Origin: Lunularia cruciata
Taxonomy: Eukaryota; Streptophyta; Marchantiopsida; Lunulariales; Lunulariaceae
NCBI GenBank assembly: GCA_948567375.1
Contig: OX419760.1
Location: forward strand, 62,058,911 to 62,122,910
Direction: 5' to 3'
Length of the DNA: 64,000 nt
The stretch's first letter is position 1. Each line of letters starts with the position of its first letter. The translations under genes and the position numbers were made by a program. A model generated the notes under the pieces. The model searched no databases. It saw nothing but the letters and a program-made list of their open reading frames with translations, and was not told where the DNA came from. Positions 31,985 through 45,600 of the stretch are shown here, one piece after another.

Positions 31985-33300
31985 CTAAAGATTTCTTGGC
32001 AAGATCTTTAGAAATATGAGATAGGAAATCTTCATTATCATGTGATTTTTTAGAATGGTATTCAATGGTAAAACCAAATTCTTGTAGGAGGACCATCTAG
32101 CAAGCAATTCTTCCCACACAACATGGTTTGTGATCAGGTAATTCAGGGATTTGTGATTGACATGGAATATGAAATTGTTGCCCATGAGGTAGTGGCAAAA
32201 TTTTTGAACTGTGAAGATCATTCTTGCTCTATTGTAGAATAATTTCTTTATGCTAAATTGAGTTGCCAACTAGCATAATAGATGAGATGTTCCCATTGTT
32301 AGTCATTATAATATGCTAAAACAACACCCATGGCCATGTTAGAGGTGTTTACAAAGATGTGAAAGGTAAGCTCCTAATTGGGGGTTGTGAGAATTGGAGC
32401 GGTAACCAATTTTTGTTTCAAGATCTCAAAGGCTTTTGTGCAATGGTTGGTCTACAAGAACTCAATGGTGTTGTGTAGTAGGCTAGTAATGGTCAAATAA
32501 ATAGACCATAACTAGCCTACATGTGGCATACATGTGGACATACCATTGGTAATATCATGTACAACCCAAAAAATGCCCGAGATTATGTATTGTCTTTGTT
32601 ATGGGCAGCTATAGAATGATTTGAAATTTCTTTGGGTCAACATGATTCCATTTTTTCAAACAAGATGGCCAAGGAGAGGTCCAAATGAGATAGAAAATAA
32701 ACATTTGTGGATATTTATTGAAATCCTAACTTGCCTACAAATATGCATATGGTTTGTAATACTTGGATGTGATCAAGATGGGAAGTATGCGCACACATGT
32801 CATCCAAGTATAACTCCATGTCTCTTTGTGCATTGCCAAAAGAATTCATCACATACCTCTAAGATGTTACAAGAGTATTCTGAAATCTACAGAGCAGAAC
32901 TTGGTAGGCATAAGTACCCTCACTTTGTGACAAAAGAGGTTTTGTATTAATCCTCTAGAGCAATATGATTGTAGCCAAAATAGCTGTCCATTGCTGCTAG
33001 AATAACCAGAATAGCCATCCATAGCCATCCATGGAATTGGGTAAGGATCCAAGATAGTTTGTGAATTCAATTGTGGAAGTCAACATAGATTCAAACCTTT
33101 CTTGTGTCTTTCTTTGGTACCACTAATATTGGGGAGGCCCACTCTATCTCTCCTACAAAATAAATGAACCTACATTTGAGTAGTTTTTCTAGCTCTTCTT
33201 GTACCTTTTGAGAGTAAGTGGGGTTTAATCTACATGGTTTGGACTAGATAGGGACAAATTTTGGTCATAAAATCATATGATGTTGACACATTTTTGGATC
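31985..33300 (-). pseudogene. family D RNase H and reverse transcriptase
   Basis: Minus 31985-32269 is RNase H-like (YNRARMIFTVQKFCHYLMG, then FIFHVNHKSLNYLI, with the third Asp now Asn). Minus 32867-33070 has ILDPYPIPWMAMDGYSGYSS, the RT 'DPYPIP-x(n)-DGYSGYNQI' block. The stretch above 33070 gives the 'KKDTRK...VCVDFHNLN' strand in pieces. The YxDD box is not readable. The region is heavily decayed. Confidence 0.65.
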
Positions 33301-34187
33301 CACTCCCATGAATTCCATGTATTCATAAGCAAAGAATCCTAGAATTCTTAGAAGAGGGCTTGGTAAGTATGTTGTTCCTCCATGACCACATTAGTGCTAA
33401 TCTTGACATACTTGGTGTTTCCTCCTCTTGGAGATATCTAGATTTTGAATTTTTTTCTACCACCTATAAGTGAGTGGGATGGTTGTAGACAAATGTTTGG
33501 GAGGTCCAAAAAATAGCATTGTAACCCCTCCTCTAGTATGGTTTTGATGGAATTCATATTCTTTACAACCCACTTCATAGGTTGTTTTTGGCCATCACCA
33601 ACAATGATGTGGTATGGAGGACTCATCCCCTTGCAATCAGCTAGAAGAGCTATCTCAACCACCAGAGGTTTGTTTCACTATCTTCAAGAATGACAATGTC
33701 ATCATGAAGAGTGCCATCAAGATGGAGATATTCCTCATCAATTTCTTTGTCTTGGCAATTGATGTCATCTTTAATATAGAAGCAAGAGGTATTCAAGGTT
33801 TCTTGAGTATGTTCTTGTGTGTAAGGGAGTGGGAACATAACATGGCAAAAAGCTCCATTTTCAATGCTAAGAGAAGCTTCTTAGTCCCAAAAAAATTGTG
33901 CTTGGAGTTGGAGAAGCATGTCTCTCAAGAACATTTTGCGGTCTTGCCAAAAAAATGGGGCTATTTCCATGTAGTTGTCCAGTATGACTGCTCATTTCCT
34001 TTGTAGTTATGAAAAGAAAATTAGCAATGATGTCTACAATTTACTCATTGCTATCAATGTGAGTAGGACTTCATGCATCAACCTTGAAACTTGGTTCTCC
34101 TTCTTGATCTGAACTTGACAATGGTACAATAGGGTAGATATGTAATACAATGTGTTTTGATATTTTCCAAAGGCTAGCTTGCACTGC

Positions 34188-34500
34188 ATATGCATAACTC
34201 CTATGTTGGTACTCAAGGATTCCCATTGCCTAACTATTTCTATGGAGGTACTTCTGCACTGGCTCACTATGCAACACTTTAATCCATGCTTGCATATGAG
34301 CAAGTGCTCTTGCTTATAGCCATACCCGTTCTCATAGTTTGACCTATACCTATGAGAACGGGTATAGCTACAAGCATGAGCACTTGCTCATCTGCAAGCA
34401 TTTATTGAGGTGTTGCATAGTGAGCCAATGCATAAGTACCTCCATAGAAGTAGTTAGGAGATGTGAATCCTTGAGTAGCAGCATAGGAGTTATGCATTAC
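34188..34500. repeat. 150-bp foldback (inverted repeat, 12-bp loop)
   Basis: Two arms, 34188-34337 and 34350-34500, are reverse complements with roughly 85-90% identity by eye. The innermost match is CTCATAG / CTATGAG with loop 34338-34349. Both arms translate alike in mirror image (CCIVSQCRSTSIEIVRQWES on minus 34034-34303; CCIVSQCISTSIEVVRRCES on plus 34339-34539), so the arm is an inverted duplicate of a piece of the family D gag region. A transcript through it would form a long hairpin. Confidence 0.85.
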
Positions 34501-34539
34501 ATTCCCTTTGAAGTTTGGTATTATAGAGCAGAGGTCTAA

Positions 34540-35620
34540 TAAAGCCATGTCTTGCTTGTTAGCTTGATCTAAGATTGTGCCTCCTCAGATGTCTATGCTA
34601 TCATAACAACTTTGTTGTAGATGAGGAATTTTTAGATGTCCTCAAGTAATGCATCTTTGAACTAGTTGAGAGCTAAAGTAGGATTTGGAGCTAGTGTGAC
34701 CATTGAAAAGATGTATTGAAATACTTGAATAAAGGCTTGCATTATTTCATTATATCCTTTGAAAATTCTATTTATCTTGTCCTTGAGTTGTTCTTGTCAT
34801 CTTGGTGAGATGTATTATGAGATGTATTATCCTTTGGCATGTATCAATGCATAACTTGTCCGCATTACAAGGTCAAGGCCACTAAACTAGTGTTGTACAA
34901 TTCCAAAGAAACATTGGCCAATTTGTTGTGTCATGGCAACATCATCTAGGATGCTTCTTGCCATGCAAACATTCTCAAACATTCATAAGAATGACTCTAA
35001 GTCTTCTTGCCTGGTGAATACCATTCTGGGGAGTAGAATTTCTTCCTCCTAAATTTGATGTCATTGCAATGGGAGCTGCAAGAGTCATAGGAGTTGAGAC
35101 CATAGGAGAGGCTTGGGTAGCAATTTTTTGTGATGCTAATGTTAATGGGTTTCATTGGGAAGAAATACTTGCCATTAAGGGTTTCTTGTGTTCTAACAAG
35201 AGTATTCAATGACACAAGAGATAATGTTTTTCTTGGGTTTAAAACACATTTTGTAGAATTTGGAGGTAATACTTCCTTTGGGCTTAAAATAGCAGCATCT
35301 GCATTGAATTCTATAGAATAAATATGGCCTAAGCAAGTTGTTGAGACAAGTGGAGAAGATATACGTGTTAGATGGCAACAATGCTAGAAATGTTGGTGGG
35401 ATCATCTTGTTCCGGAATGGAGGATATGGGATGCTACAAGAGAAGGGGAAGTCATTACAGTCCTTACACGGCTGGCTGTTTACTTGGCTTGAGGAAGAAG
35501 TGTAGACAAGATTTCCATAGTGGTTTGTAATTCCACTCATGTATGTGAATCTCCTATATACACGTACCCTTGAAGATACTCCTCAAGTCTATCACCCTTG
35601 CAAGCTCTTCAACCTCCTTG
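34540..35620 (-). pseudogene. family D gag
   Basis: Minus-strand translation around 34990-34560 reads DDVAMTQQIGQCFFGIVQH, FSGLDLVMRTSYALIHAK and KDKINRIFKGYNEIMQAFIQ. This is the kind of sequence found in plant gypsy gag between capsid and pol. Minus 35193-35540 is a further open piece of the N-terminal part. There is no zinc knuckle. Assigned mainly by context and weakly by sequence. Confidence 0.5.
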
Positions 35621-36199
35621 GTATGGTCCTTAATGTGTTTCCTTTTGGAGCCTTGCTGAGCAATTTTCTTATGTACCATTCCACTTAATCAGACATGGTG
35701 ACCTCTACATGATTGGCATCACTCCCTAACACATCATACATGACTCAGTAAAATTCCCAATTACACCTTATCCTTCATAGAAATTAGAATAAAGTCATGG
35801 ATTGTTTATTATCCTTTGATAATTAGATCCTAGGGCCAACACCAATCATGCATCCTATGCAACAACCTTTGATTCTCCTAGTCACAATCATACCTACACC
35901 TCCGAGCCCGTAAGTGAACATAGGGTTCTGAGAGATAAATGACTTGGGAGAATTTCCAATAATAGACTTTGAGTTCAAAGATTTTCCCCCAAAGGAAGAA
36001 ATAACACACTTAAATAGTTATTCTAACCCTAACAGTAATTTTTGTCTACCCTGATCACTTCTTTTCTTGTGGCCACCACCTTCTCATGTGCTTGCACCAA
36101 GAATTCCAATTGGTTCTCCTTCCTTAGATTTTCCTGAACTATATGCACCTACTTTGAATACCATTAGAGCAAAGCTTAATTGTTAATTACTACCTACCT

Positions 36200-39100
36200 C
36201 TTTTTTTTATATGAACCCATAAACTAGTTAGCCCGCACTCCTTTACTAAGTCAGCTTGCAAAAGGTCCTATAATAGTTTTTGACTTCTCTTGCACTTGGG
36301 CTTAGTTGGCCCATAGAGATTCTCTCCCATAGCTTTGTACATAGGATTCGACAATCATTCACTATTCAGCATTGATGTACCATCCCATAGATGGTTTCTT
36401 GCACTTTTGACTTGGTACTTGTGCTCAATTGACAAATAGTGGCTAAATTCCTTTATTTTCTTTATTAAGTCAAAGTGTAGTCCTAATTGTTTCTTTATTC
36501 TACGATGATGTTGCAATTAGAGCAATATTGGATAGCAACAAGTTTTATATCAATTAGATTAGTTCCCTAGGATTTACTTTTCAATAGTTGATATGCATAA
36601 ATGACATTAGCGTCTATTCAATCTCAAATATTGACCTCAACATCCTTATAGATTTGTATATGTTTTGTAGACTATAGATTCCTCTATAACTAGATGATTT
36701 ATCAATAGATTTTTAACTAATATTCTTATGAATTAAAATCTATATACTTATGAAATATATTCATCCATCTCTAAATGTTTCAATGTATCAAAATGATATG
36801 CTTATAAAGACCAAGCTATCTCTAAATAGTTGTATATAGAATCCAATTGATATCTAAAGTGCATGGATAGAAGTCAATCTATATTTAAAGGTCTCAAGTA
36901 AAGACAAGGATATGAGAGAATAAGTAAGGAGGATAGAAGAGAAGAGATAGACCAAGCACTCAATACTAAGATCTTAAGCTAAAGATAACTTAAGCTCTTG
37001 TTATTTATAATTGAGGTGGATGTAAGCTTACTTCATGACAAAGAAAAAAATTTAGCCTAGTTACTCAATCTCCTAAGAAGTTTCACCAAAACCTTAATAA
37101 AACAAGAAGTTTCTTGAGTATCATAATAGCCTACTTAGTCCTTAAGAAGGTCCTAATTCAGTGCTTTCTGAATATTCCTTTATGATACTTCTAATGCATT
37201 TCCTAAAGTTTCCTTTTAAAACTTTTTGTAACTTATATGACATGAGATAAACTTGTATGAAGGTTTTTATTAAATTACTATGGAAAATTCACATCCTATT
37301 TCAAATTCCCCTTTTGTTAGTTGATATGATCTCCAAATCATATTCTTTTATTTTGAACTCTTGTATTGCATCTTGTGTATTGTGAAGATGCTAAAGGGGC
37401 ATATATGTAATATTATGAAGTCTATAATTGTTTCAAATAAATTTATACTCTATATTTGCTATCTAGTATATGAGACTTGGCTTCTTATGAGGAAGAAGAC
37501 AAGATGTACAAAAGTTTGAAGTTTTAGTAACTTTGAAAGATGGATGAATAAACAAGCTATGAGGAATTAAGGATTATGATCATTATTAAGAAAATAGTTA
37601 GAGGATAAAGAAGAAAAAAACTGGATCGAGAGCTAGTATCAAGGAAGGTTCTTACTAGAAAGCATAACTTTATAGTCAATTACAAAAGATAGATCACTAT
37701 GTTGTATATTAATACATTTTATTTTTGCCAATTTTCAATCAACAATAGATGAACCTTGGCTTCTTATAAGGAAGAAGATAAGATGGACAAGAAAGTGGAT
37801 GTACTAGTAAAACTGAAAGGTGGTGATAATACAAGCTATTAGGAACAAAGAAGTTATGATCATAATTAAAAAAAGCAAAAGAGTGAGAGAAGTAAATACT
37901 TGCTCCTTTGAATTTATTTAGGAAAATTACTTTTAGGTAAGAATATATCCTAATTAACATGACGCATACAAGTTCATAAATGCACAAAAACTTTCTTGTA
38001 ATATATTGTTGATGGATTTAGTTTTGAGGATGATCATTATTGAATAATGCCAAATTTGGTACTTCAAATTTTGAATAATACTTACCAAAGTATACCAATA
38101 AGAGTTGCAATTGAATCCAAGTATTCTAATGAGATCACAAATCAAACAAAACGTCAAATAGACCTTGGCAAGTAAGGGTAAGAGATTGTGATCACTATAG
38201 GAGCTAAGAAAATTTCCTAACTCACTTTATTAATACTATTAATTGCAACATTGAGCAAGGATAAGAAGAGGTTTCTTAAGATCAATCTTCATTCTATTAT
38301 TTGACTTGTTGAGTTATCATTGAGGGTTATTTATACTATATATATGATAAAATTTATGTAAATTTATAAGAAGTTAAATACAAGAATCAAGAATGAGCAT
38401 GATATATTATATCCATCATATAAGGATATGTAATTTCTTCTTCCATAGCTCATAAAAACAAGAAAGAAGTTAATTACATTTTATATATATTACTTAATAT
38501 TTAGTGAACTCTTTTTATTTAGGAACTAAAAATGTTTCTAAAGATAAAAGTCAATCATCTTCTTATTACTTTTGAGAACCATATCCCTTTAGGTCCTTTT
38601 GCAATATGAAGTAAAAGAAGGTAAATCTAACATATAAATATAAAAAGAATAAAATTTATACTTTCAATCAAAAAAATTATTATAAAAGAGATAAATACAT
38701 ATTCCAAACTTGATCTTAGTAACAAATATTATGTTTTTGAATAAATCTTTAGTATTGCAATTTGAATTGGAAAGAACTAAAATTGGTATGCCATCAATTT
38801 ACTTTGATATTTCCTAATAAAATATCCATAGATTTTGACCATCCAACCTAAATCCCCATAAGCATAGATTTTACAATAAAATCCAAATTTATTACATCAA
38901 TCACATACCCTAGAACGTCTTTCATCTATTCTATGTGAGATATCTTGGTGATATTTATATGAAGAAGTACCACGCATGATTCCACACCACATCATGCAAT
39001 ATATTCTTCTCAACAACTTCATTTCAAATTTCAATTAAACAGATTTTATATTTTAAATACAACATAGTGCTTCACAATAATCACTAGTGCATTAGGATAC

Positions 39101-42100
39101 TTAAAACCCGCCATGTGGTGGCACATCTATCTACTTATATACACTAAGAATCTAGCTTTGTCCCTAAATGAAAAAATAGCGGTCCTTAGTGGCACCAGAT
39201 TTGAGACACTCAAATCTAAAAATCACCAATATCTTGCATGTTTCCAAAAATTAAGCATTTTCAATGCATTGCATCCAAAGAGACAATTCATGGGATTGCC
39301 AACCTTAAAAATTTCTCCACACTCAAATTTCTTGTGATTGAATATGTAAGCAAAACTAAAATGATCATAGATCATCTTTGCACAAACACAAAAAATAGTT
39401 TTGCTTTAAAATTATTTTTAGTCAAGACATGAACGGTTTTGATTGTTGTTTTGATTTGATAAGTTGGCTACCAAATTGTTAGGTCTTGTCCTTGAAAGCC
39501 TTGTATAGGCCACATCATGTCATTGTGGGTGTCTTGCATAGCCTATGGTAGGTAATTTTTAGCAATGAACCACTTTTATCAACAAATGAAAGAGAAATTT
39601 GAGCCTTTGAGCACATTTTTTAGCCTTTCATGTTAATAAGTGCGCAATTTTGCTCATAGAGAGCAAATTCAGCTCAAATTTTCAACTTTTATTGAGACAA
39701 TCTAATCTAATTTTCTCTTGAAATGTGCTTGTTGCTCATATGAAATAAGTGTATTAATTATTGGTTAAAACTTTGATATCATATCTTGCAAGACATACAT
39801 AGAGTAACACTTTTTGAAATGTTGAATGAAATATGCAAGTATGCCAATTGGCTTCAGCACAAAATAAAGGCAAATTGGTCATAAGTTTTACTCTAATTAG
39901 TGCAATAGGATTGTAAGGCTAGCTTGTGTTGAATAATTTCTACTTATAGATTGTGGATTTTATTTATTTATTGTTTATAGCCTACATATGGCACATGGTA
40001 GATCATGTAGGCAGAATTGACTTGGAATTGGTTTTGACTTCTAAGCTTATATATTGGTGATATTCCTTTATTAACCCCAAACTTGTTCATCAAAGTTGAA
40101 CCTTGACCACATCTATAGCAAGGTGTAAACACATATGTGGTTAGTTCTACACCTTAATATGCTTTGATCATTGGCACCATCACCTCCACTATAGATTATT
40201 ACACTTGTATAGTTGAGAGCAAGTAGACAAACATCAATGCTATAATGCTTAGCCCAATTTGTAGCAATTTTCATGTGCCATTTGACCACTTTGTCACAAC
40301 ACCATATACTTTCACCATAAAGGGCCTCAATCTCTAGACAAGATACTCTTGCCAAAAAACCTTACTAGCCTAAGCAAGGACATACCAAAAAATAGAAGAG
40401 AAAGAGATAATAAGAGATGGAGATTTAGCCCTAGTTTATCACATCTCTTACTCTTTTCACTCAATAACACCATAATCAATAAGAAAAAATCAGTCTGAAA
40501 CAATATGGTCAAGTTTCCCTTGCATGAGGATAGCCATTCCAAGGTCTAAGTGGTTTTTGGTTGAGCTCAAGTGCTAGCAGTTAGAGGCAAGGAAGAGTCG
40601 TACTAATAAAATAAGATAAGAGTCATAAAATAGGAAAAGACCCTTTGTCTTGAAGCAAGAAGAATAATTTGTCAAATGTGCTAGAAAGATAGAAAATCTT
40701 CTTGGCATTCACCACCTCCTTTCTTTGCATCTGATCACACCCACTTCCCACTGATTTCTTGTCATAAAAAGGACTCCCTTGCAAGTAGTGCATGCCAAAG
40801 TGCCCACAAGAATGATGACAAAATAGTCTCTATCAAGAAGTCATTCCTAGATAATTGTTCCTTGACTCAACATTTGGAAGTTCAACTAGATAGTTGAATT
40901 AATCCTCCATAGATTATTTTGAATTTTGGTTGACGAGACACCAAACCAGTTTTTCTTGCAACTCTCATTGCAACAAACTAGCATGTTCTTCTTTTAACAT
41001 GAAGTCTACCATCTCCATTCTCAATAAGCTCTAAGAGCATGATGTTTGAAGCTAAAGTTTCTCTTTGAATAGCTTATAGTCAAAATACAATCTAACAAGG
41101 TAGTGTTTTTGAGGAATTATGGTTAGCCTCTAGAGAAACACAAACCATGTTTGGCTATGGGGCTAAAAATATTTCTCCACTAACCAATTTTGCTGAATTT
41201 TCACTAACAAGCTAGATCTACTTGCAACACTTGCTACAATAGACCAAGCTGGTTGATACTAAACTAGATTCTCTTTATATGAAATTAGCTTATGCTCCAC
41301 AAGAAGCATCTTGCACCTTCTTATAGTAGAAACTAGATAAACTCTCAAGTGAACCTTTTTTTCTACAAATTAAAACCTTGAAACCTAATTAGATGGTAGA
41401 TTCTTATTCATTGAGTTGAGAGTTTATATAAACTACATATATATAACATGGATTATGTCAAAATTATATTTTCTTATAAGTACAATGTTGATTTAGTGCA
41501 ACTTCAGAGTTTCAAATTTAACCCTCTTGGATTGCTTAAACATTCTAGAAACAATTGCTCATAATTTTGAGCTCCTTTAAGATCAAAGTGAGAAGAGCAT
41601 AGTCAGATTTTGAATATGAATGGGTCCATAGTTACATGCTAACAAGTTGCACTCTTACATGTTGTGGATTCCTATCACATAGGTGTTCCTACTCAATTAA
41701 TAGCTTACAATTTCCCAATTCATATCAAAGGAGCTAAATGTATTTTTTTATGATCTTATTGCTCTACAAACTTCTCCTCCCATTCCTCATATACATTATT
41801 TTCTTTGAACTTAATGCTTTGATGGTTTTCTCTTTTTGCAATATTTATGTAGTACTACCAAACTTCACCCAACCAATTTGGAATTGGTCTCTTTTTGCAT
41901 GAGTATTCTACTATAATATATTCTTATATCTATTCATTTTGTTGGTGTTCATTTCATATGTAGTATAGAGATTCCTATATCTTATTTCCTTGCTACTAAC
42001 TCCCTCCCTAAGCTGCTAGTGAGGTTTAGATGGCTCTACAAGATCACCTAAGAAATTTATATTGCTTAGTTTTATATTTGGCTCAAGTATGGGTTGAAGC

Positions 42101-42235
42101 AATCTAACTCATAATTGTTTTAATATGTTGTGCAACATAATGAACTTCAAACTATCTCTGTCTATTTTGATATATATTTGACTATGTACTAATTATGTTC
42201 AATATTCATCTTAAGGCATGACTAACATCCCAATG
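36200..42235. other. 6 kb AT-rich stretch without a recognisable gene
   Basis: Very AT-rich, with no domain I can name on either strand. Open stretches are short. The pieces least like noise are plus 39113-39337 and minus 40113-40355, the latter containing WHMKIATNWAKHYSIDVCLL and YTSVIIYSGGDGANDQ. Neither belongs to a family I recognise. Two diverged direct repeats lie at 37472-37900. The stretch may contain old elements beyond recognition. Confidence 0.4.
37472..37900. repeat. two diverged direct repeats, about 150 bp, 280 bp apart
   Basis: 37472-37620 and 37751-37900 share CTTGGCTTCTTATGAGGAAG / CTTGGCTTCTTATAAGGAAG, 'ACAAGCTAT..GGAA' and 'TTATGATCAT.ATTAA' in the same order. A weaker third relative may lie at 38160-38215 (GACCTTGGCAAGTAAGGG). 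Their origin is unknown. Confidence 0.6.
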
Positions 42236-42585
42236 TGTAAAAGACCAGGAGAGAAATAGGAGAATGGAATATCAAAGTGAAAGATCACATTAGGACTCTT
42301 GAATGACGGAAACTCTAGATGCCTAGCATGAGCTTGGGCTTTGGTATTTATAAGGAACATACAAGGCTTCTCAACAAGCTGACTACTTGGCATGCAAGCC
42401 AAGCTTCCCGAGAAGCTTCTTTTGAGAAGTCACTTACTTGGCATGCAAGCTAAGCTAGCCAGGAAACTTCTCAAGAAGCTTCCTCCTAGAAGTCACTACT
42501 TGGCTTGCACATTACTTGATACTTGGAAGGTACCAAGTAGCTTTCTAGATGCTTCTAGAATATTGGCTAATTTGGCCTATTTGTT
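42236..42585 (-). repeat. A-IV 3' LTR (5' truncated)
   Basis: Minus strand. It ends TCTTTTACA at 42236 and has a TATAAATA box at 42345-42352. GAAGCTTC and TTCTAGAA blocks are dense at 42370-42560. The first 60 bp or so of U3 are missing. Confidence 0.8.
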
Positions 42586-42610
42586 GTATGACCTTGCATA
42601 AAAACCAAAA

Positions 42611-45600
42611 TTGTTGTATGACCTTGCTTTGTCTTGGGCAAGGATATGATGAGATCTTAACTCACATGTTCCCATCAAATAGATAAAATCAGAAGTGGTT
42701 GAAGGAGTCCACTCAATTTTTGGTTGTTGGCCTTGTTATGTTAGCAGCTCTCACAAGATCAAACAAACTCTCAAACATCTCATGCCATGTTGAGCCACCA
42801 CCATTGGTGTTATAGGATACCCAAGGTCTTGTCCATATCCATATAACCAAAAATTGGTAAATCATGGGCTTCTTGAAGGAGCACAAGTTGTAAATTACCC
42901 TTGGTTGGAACATAAATCCGATTTAAAATAGAAGGCTTTCCTTGAAGGAGAAGGTGTTGTATTCCTTGTTGTGTGTTGCAAGATGACCTTGTACCATCTT
43001 AAAGAAGGGGTCTTGTTGTAAAGCGGTCCTAAACTTGATTTGGACTATTGTGTTGATTGACATTATCATAATTGTTGTTGTGATGAGAGGAAGAGATTTC
43101 AAATCAGGTCATCATGATAGGGCATTGGAGATGATGTGGAATCTACTAGGTTTGTACTCAAGTTTGAGGTCAAGCAATTGTAGTTGTTCCTACCATTGAT
43201 GATATCAACTCTTCCTATGCTCCAAATGTAATGTCTGCAACAAGGGTTTGTGATCAATTTGCATGATCACTTATTTCTTGAAGAAATAATGCCTCCATAT
43301 CTTTGCGGCATATATTATTGCTAGTTGTTTCAATCTCAAGCATAGTAATTCATTTTTATGGTGTTTAGTTGATGTGCCATAAAGGCAATAGGATATAACC
43401 CATCAAAAAATTCCTCCTACAACATAACTCTAATGGCAAAGTTAGAAGCATCAAAATCAATGATACAAGGTAGTTGAGTATCATATAGTTGAAGAATGGG
43501 TCTTGAAGACACCAAATGTTTTAGCTTCTAGAATATTTCTTTGTGCTCGGTGGTCCACTAAAAGCTTGAGGTCCTCCCCAAGAGGTCAATCATTGGTGCG
43601 ATCACATGAGCATAATAGTGGATGAATCATCAATAAATACTTGCCAATCCATTAAATGCCCGCACTTCTATGGGATCCTTCAAAGTAGACCAATCAATAA
43701 TGGCCTTTATTTTCTCCTCTTCCATCTTGATCTCCTCTGATGAGATCTTATGACCCAAGAAGGTAACTTCCTTCTACCAAAAGGCACCCTTTAACTTCTT
43801 GTAATAAAACTTCCATTGATGTAGCCATCTTAGGACTTCTCACATGTGATTTGCATGTTCTACCTCTATTTTGCTATAGATTAAAACATCATCCAAGAAC
43901 ACCACCATCTACCAATCCAATAGCCAATCCAATAGCCCATCCAACACTTGATGCATCTGATCTATGAAGACTATTGGAGCATTAGTAAGCTTGAAAGGTA
44001 GAACACTCCATTCAAAATGCCCATACTTTGTGCAAAATTCAATCTTTTGCACATCTTGTCTATCAATGGGAATTTTCCAATAGTCACTTTAGAGATCCAA
44101 CTTGGAGAAGTATCATGCTCTACTCAATTGATGTAGCAAGTCATCAATTCAAGGCAAGGGATGTGCATTCTTCACTTTTGTTATTAAGGCCACAATAATC
44201 AATAGAGAAGCAAAGTCCTCCATCCTTCTTTAGGACAAATAGTAATAGTGCTTCCCAAAGAGATGTACTATGTTGTATGAAATCCCTCCAACAACTCCCC
44301 CAATGTTGTTCAAAGCTCGTCAAACTCCATTGGTGAGAGCTGTTAGATTGGTCTACTCATTGGTGTTCTTCTTGACAATAACTTAATCTTGAAGTGCACA
44401 CCAAAATCAAAGGGTAATCTCTTTGGTAGATCATCTCAAAACACATATGCAAACTCATGAACTATTTGATCAACCATTTATTGATAAGGCTTTTGGCCCT
44501 CATCAAATTCTCCATGCGCAATTGGTTTGATCCACACTACAAAAATAAGAATATTTTTCTCCAAATCTTGCTCTATGGTTGCTTTATTGATAAACTTCCC
44601 ATCTTAGGGCTCACTATGACATCATAGTGTAGAGGTGCCACTACAAACCTCATACACTCCACATACTTCTACCCAATCTTGAATGTAATAGTATGTGAGG
44701 TACAAAATGTAGAACCCTTTTTACCATCCGCCATCATCAATCTACTTGTATTTAATGGCTTGATAGGAAAAATCAATTCTTTTTTTAATTATATGGACAT
44801 AAAATTCTCTAAACTTCTAGAATCAACCAAAATCTTACAACCACAATAAGATATCATACCTTGCAAGTGAAGTAAACTTGCATAGGTCAAGCTTTCAATC
44901 CCATTGGAACTAATAAAGTTCCCAATAGGTAGCTCAAATTCTCTTATTGGGATTCTTTGTTTCCTTGATCATCATACTCCACAAAATTCCTTTGGACCAA
45001 TTTTTTTGGGTCATCCATTCTTGAGTAGACATTCAAAAACATGATGCCAAATTTGGTGACAAAAAAAGCAACCACTATTTTGTCATAATCTTTCCCTATG
45101 TATAGTCTCCATTAGATGACATCAATCTGTATTGGTGCTGGCTCCTCCACCCATGTGTAGTGTGTGGGCAGGTTCTGTGAAGGTTGAGGTCAAGACCAAG
45201 TTGTCACAACCAATCAAAGTGCTCAACCAACTGCATGGCTTCCTCCAAGTGTTTGGGCTCCCGCATGATCACTTCCAATTTGGTACATGACATTAGATCC
45301 CTCAAAAATTTTTCTAGAGCTTCACCTTCTAACATATGTGGAATTTGCATTATGGTGTTTTGGAATTGAATGATGTAGCTTCATACAAACCAATTTGCTT
45401 CAATTCTGCCAATTTATCTTGTGCGGCTTGTGTGGTATTTATAGCTCAAAATTGCACAATTATTGTGCTCTTGAATTCTTTCTATATTGAGATTGATGCA
45501 ACAAACTACCCTTAAGCTTGCTCCATTCAAAATTGCCACTATACTTTTACCACTCTATCCAATTGGCTTAAAGCCAATGAAATATGTCTCCATTCATTTT

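Larger units (their letters stand above)
30650..36200 (-). mobile_element. decayed Ty3/gypsy element, family D
   Basis: Minus-strand internal region with, from high to low coordinates, gag (about 35600-34540), protease zone, RT (33300-32280), RNase H (32270-31985) and integrase (31560-30770). It is distinct from A, B and C in wording. Neither LTR could be recognised. The left end stops near the family B LTR B-IV. The upper limit is a guess, because recognisable gag fades near 35.6-36.2 kb. Confidence 0.68.

Noticed and set aside
34188-34500. The foldback as a MITE or a microRNA precursor
   Set aside because: There are no terminal TA-type duplications, and the arms are derived from coding sequence of the neighbouring element. 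A microRNA claim would need small RNA data.
42220-42240. A second primer site (CCAATG with CTAACATC) at the outer side of the A-IV 3' LTR
   Set aside because: Only the ACATTGG start agrees, and no family A internal sequence follows below 42220.
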